Assembly: GCA_018645365.1 (NCBI GenBank) | Contig: JABGOP010000018.1 | Location: 1 to 34,421 of the forward strand | Reading direction: 5' to 3' | DNA length: 34,421 nucleotides | Source of the DNA: Candidatus Cloacimonadota bacterium | Lineage (GTDB): Bacteria > Cloacimonadota > Cloacimonadia > Cloacimonadales > TCS61 | In this document: piece after piece, positions 33,703 through 34,421 of the stretch | Numbering within the stretch: position 1 is the first letter of the stretch | Layout of the letters: each line of letters opens with the position of its first letter | The notes under the pieces: generated by a model | Database searches by the model: none | Told to the model about the DNA's origin: nothing | What the model saw: only the letters and a program-made list of their open reading frames with translations | Made by a program: the position numbers and the translations under genes

Positions 33703-34149
33703 ATGCAATTTTCAGACGAATATTGGATGCAGTTTGCCCTTGCAGAAGCGCAAACTGCATTTTCTAAAGGTGAAGTGCCGATTGGTGCTGTGCTGGTGAA
33801 AGATAATGAAGTTATTGCATCTGCACATAATTTAACAAAAAATAACAGTTTGAAGCACGCGGAAAAATTGGTGATAGAAAAAGTAATTTCGTGTGGCGAA
33901 AAATATTTGAATGACTATTCGCTCTATGTAACGGTGGAACCTTGTTTGATGTGTGCGGGTGTCATTATTTGGTCACGAGTTGGCAAAGTTGTTTTCGGTT
34001 GTTACGATGAAAAAGCGGGTGCAGTTGGTTCCGTTTATAATGCTTTGTTAGATAAAAATTTCAATCATCAGCCACAAGTAGTTTCTGGTATTTTGGGAAA
34101 AGAAAGCTCAGAATTAATCACAAAGTTTTTTAAAAATAAACGCCGTTAG
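33703..34149 (+). CDS. tadA: tRNA-specific adenosine deaminase
   Basis: Converts A34 to inosine in tRNA-Arg(ACG). The 148-aa product has the zinc site of the cytidine deaminase fold: HAEKLVIEKV near residue 53 (His and catalytic Glu) and VEPCLMCAGVIIWSRVGKVVFGCYDEKAGAVGSVYN. The last block, with AGAVGS, is typical of TadA. HAEKL replaces the more common HAEIL/HAEML. It starts immediately after the hflC stop with no clear Shine-Dalgarno site, so translation is probably coupled. Confidence 0.93.
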   Translation: MQFSDEYWMQFALAEAQTAFSKGEVPIGAVLVKDNEVIASAHNLTKNNSLKHAEKLVIEKVISCGEKYLNDYSLYVTVEPCLMCAGVIIWSRVGKVVFGCYDEKAGAVGSVYNALLDKNFNHQPQVVSGILGKESSELITKFFKNKRR

Positions 34150-34159
34150 TTTTTTTTGA

Positions 34160-34248
34160 GGAGAGTTGCCGGAGCGGTTGAACGGGGCGGTCTCGAAAAC
34201 CGTTGTACCTTCTGGGTACCCAGGGTTCGAATCCCTGACTCTCCGCCA
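34160..34248 (+). tRNA. tRNA-Ser(CGA)
   Basis: Acceptor stem GGAGAGT pairs with ACTCTCC, followed by the G discriminator and an encoded CCA. The anticodon stem GCGGT/ACCGT carries the loop CTCGAAA, so the anticodon is CGA, reading UCG. The long variable arm has the stem GTACC/GGTAC, and the T arm is CAGGG-TTCGAAT-CCCTG. This type II cloverleaf is tRNA-Ser. It starts 10 nt after tadA and is probably cotranscribed with it. Confidence 0.97.
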
Positions 34249-34272
34249 GATTTATGTCAACGCATTTTAATA

Positions 34273-34300
34273 AAAAACCGCTCCAAAAGGAGCGGTTTTT
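34273..34300. terminator. Bidirectional terminator between tRNA-Ser and the - strand gene
   Basis: AAAAACCGCTCC AAAA GGAGCGGTTTTT is a 12-bp perfect stem with A- and T-tracts at both ends. It serves tRNA-Ser on the + strand and the gene ending at 34332 on the - strand. Nearly identical to the terminator after mgtE. Confidence 0.92.
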
Positions 34301-34331
34301 ACATCCTACTTCAACAAAGAGAAAAGTTGTT

Positions 34332-34421
34332 TTACTTCAACAAAATCATCTTCTTTGTATCGACAGTAATACCATCTACAACAAGTTTGTAGAAATAGAT
34401 TCCACTTGAGACAGGTTTATT
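34332..34421 (-). CDS. C-terminus of a secreted/surface protein with a Por/type IX-type sorting domain (partial)
   Basis: Only the last 29 codons and the TAA are in the window, entering from the right edge on the - strand: NKPVSSGIYFYKLVVDGI...KKMILLK. The pattern SSGIYFYKL followed by a strand ending KKMILLK is the end of the type A sorting domain (FlgD-like beta fold) on proteins exported by the type IX/Por secretion system, found in the FCB group. The rest of the protein is outside the window, so its function is unknown. The ORF track lists only a spurious + strand frame here. Confidence 0.75.
   Translation of the reverse strand, partial: NKPVSSGIYFYKLVVDGITVDTKKMILLK

Noticed and set aside
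34156-34392. 78-aa + strand ORF at the right edge
   Set aside because: It runs through tRNA-Ser and the following terminator and overlaps the real - strand sorting-domain gene.
1-34421. CRISPR array, prophage or insertion sequence
   Set aside because: No regularly spaced direct repeats, integrase, transposase or phage genes were seen on either strand.

Overview
The window is about 34 kb of AT-rich bacterial chromosome from a Gram-negative organism. Outer-membrane genes are present: a Kdo transferase, an MsbA-like flippase and CMP-sialic acid synthesis. The right edge ends in a fragment that looks like a Por/type IX secretion C-terminal sorting domain, which points to the FCB side of the tree. 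Low GC, the tuf-S10-spc-alpha order and this tail would fit a lineage such as Cloacimonadota. That placement is inference; no 16S gene is present.

Layout. (1) 1-14540, all +: the 3' end of tuf, then an unbroken S10-spc-alpha ribosomal superoperon from rpsJ to rplQ, including secY, map, infA, rpmJ and rpoA, closed by a strong hairpin terminator. No adk lies between secY and map. Zinc-binding forms of S14, S4 and L36 are used, and L30 carries a long Lys/Ala/Pro tail. (2) 14552-15970: mgtE, a Mg2+ channel, with its own candidate promoter and a terminator. (3) 15983-17964, -: maf and an 8-oxoguanine-deaminase-like amidohydrolase, overlapping by 4 nt; these look like a damaged/modified nucleotide clean-up pair. 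(4) 18080-19015, +: a CDP-alcohol phosphatidyltransferase. (5) 19018-27612, -: a nine-gene surface-glycan operon, read as msbA-like ABC exporter, tagD, tagF/tagB-like, LicD-family protein, GT29-like sialyltransferase, neuA, NANS-like neuB, HAD phosphatase, kdtA/waaA. (6) 27798-34248, +: rpsO, pnp, a UDP-GlcNAc/ManNAc dehydrogenase, hflK, hflC, tadA and tRNA-Ser(CGA). (7) 34273-34300: a bidirectional terminator, followed on the - strand by the C-terminus of a sorted surface protein.

The most interesting part is region 5. It encodes what reads as an animal-style sialylation route: a synthase resembling NANS (sialic acid 9-phosphate synthase), a C0-type HAD phosphatase with the residue set of nonulosonate-9-phosphate phosphatases, a CMP-sialic acid synthetase, and a small protein carrying all four GT29 sialylmotifs. 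Beside it sits a CDP-glycerol branch (synthase, polymerase-like transferase, and a LicD/fukutin-like protein that seems to have a decayed second copy of its own domain). The operon is bracketed by an MsbA-like flippase and the Kdo transferase. The simplest reading is a lipooligosaccharide or surface glycan decorated with sialic acid and phosphoglycerol. Function is inferred from motifs and context only.
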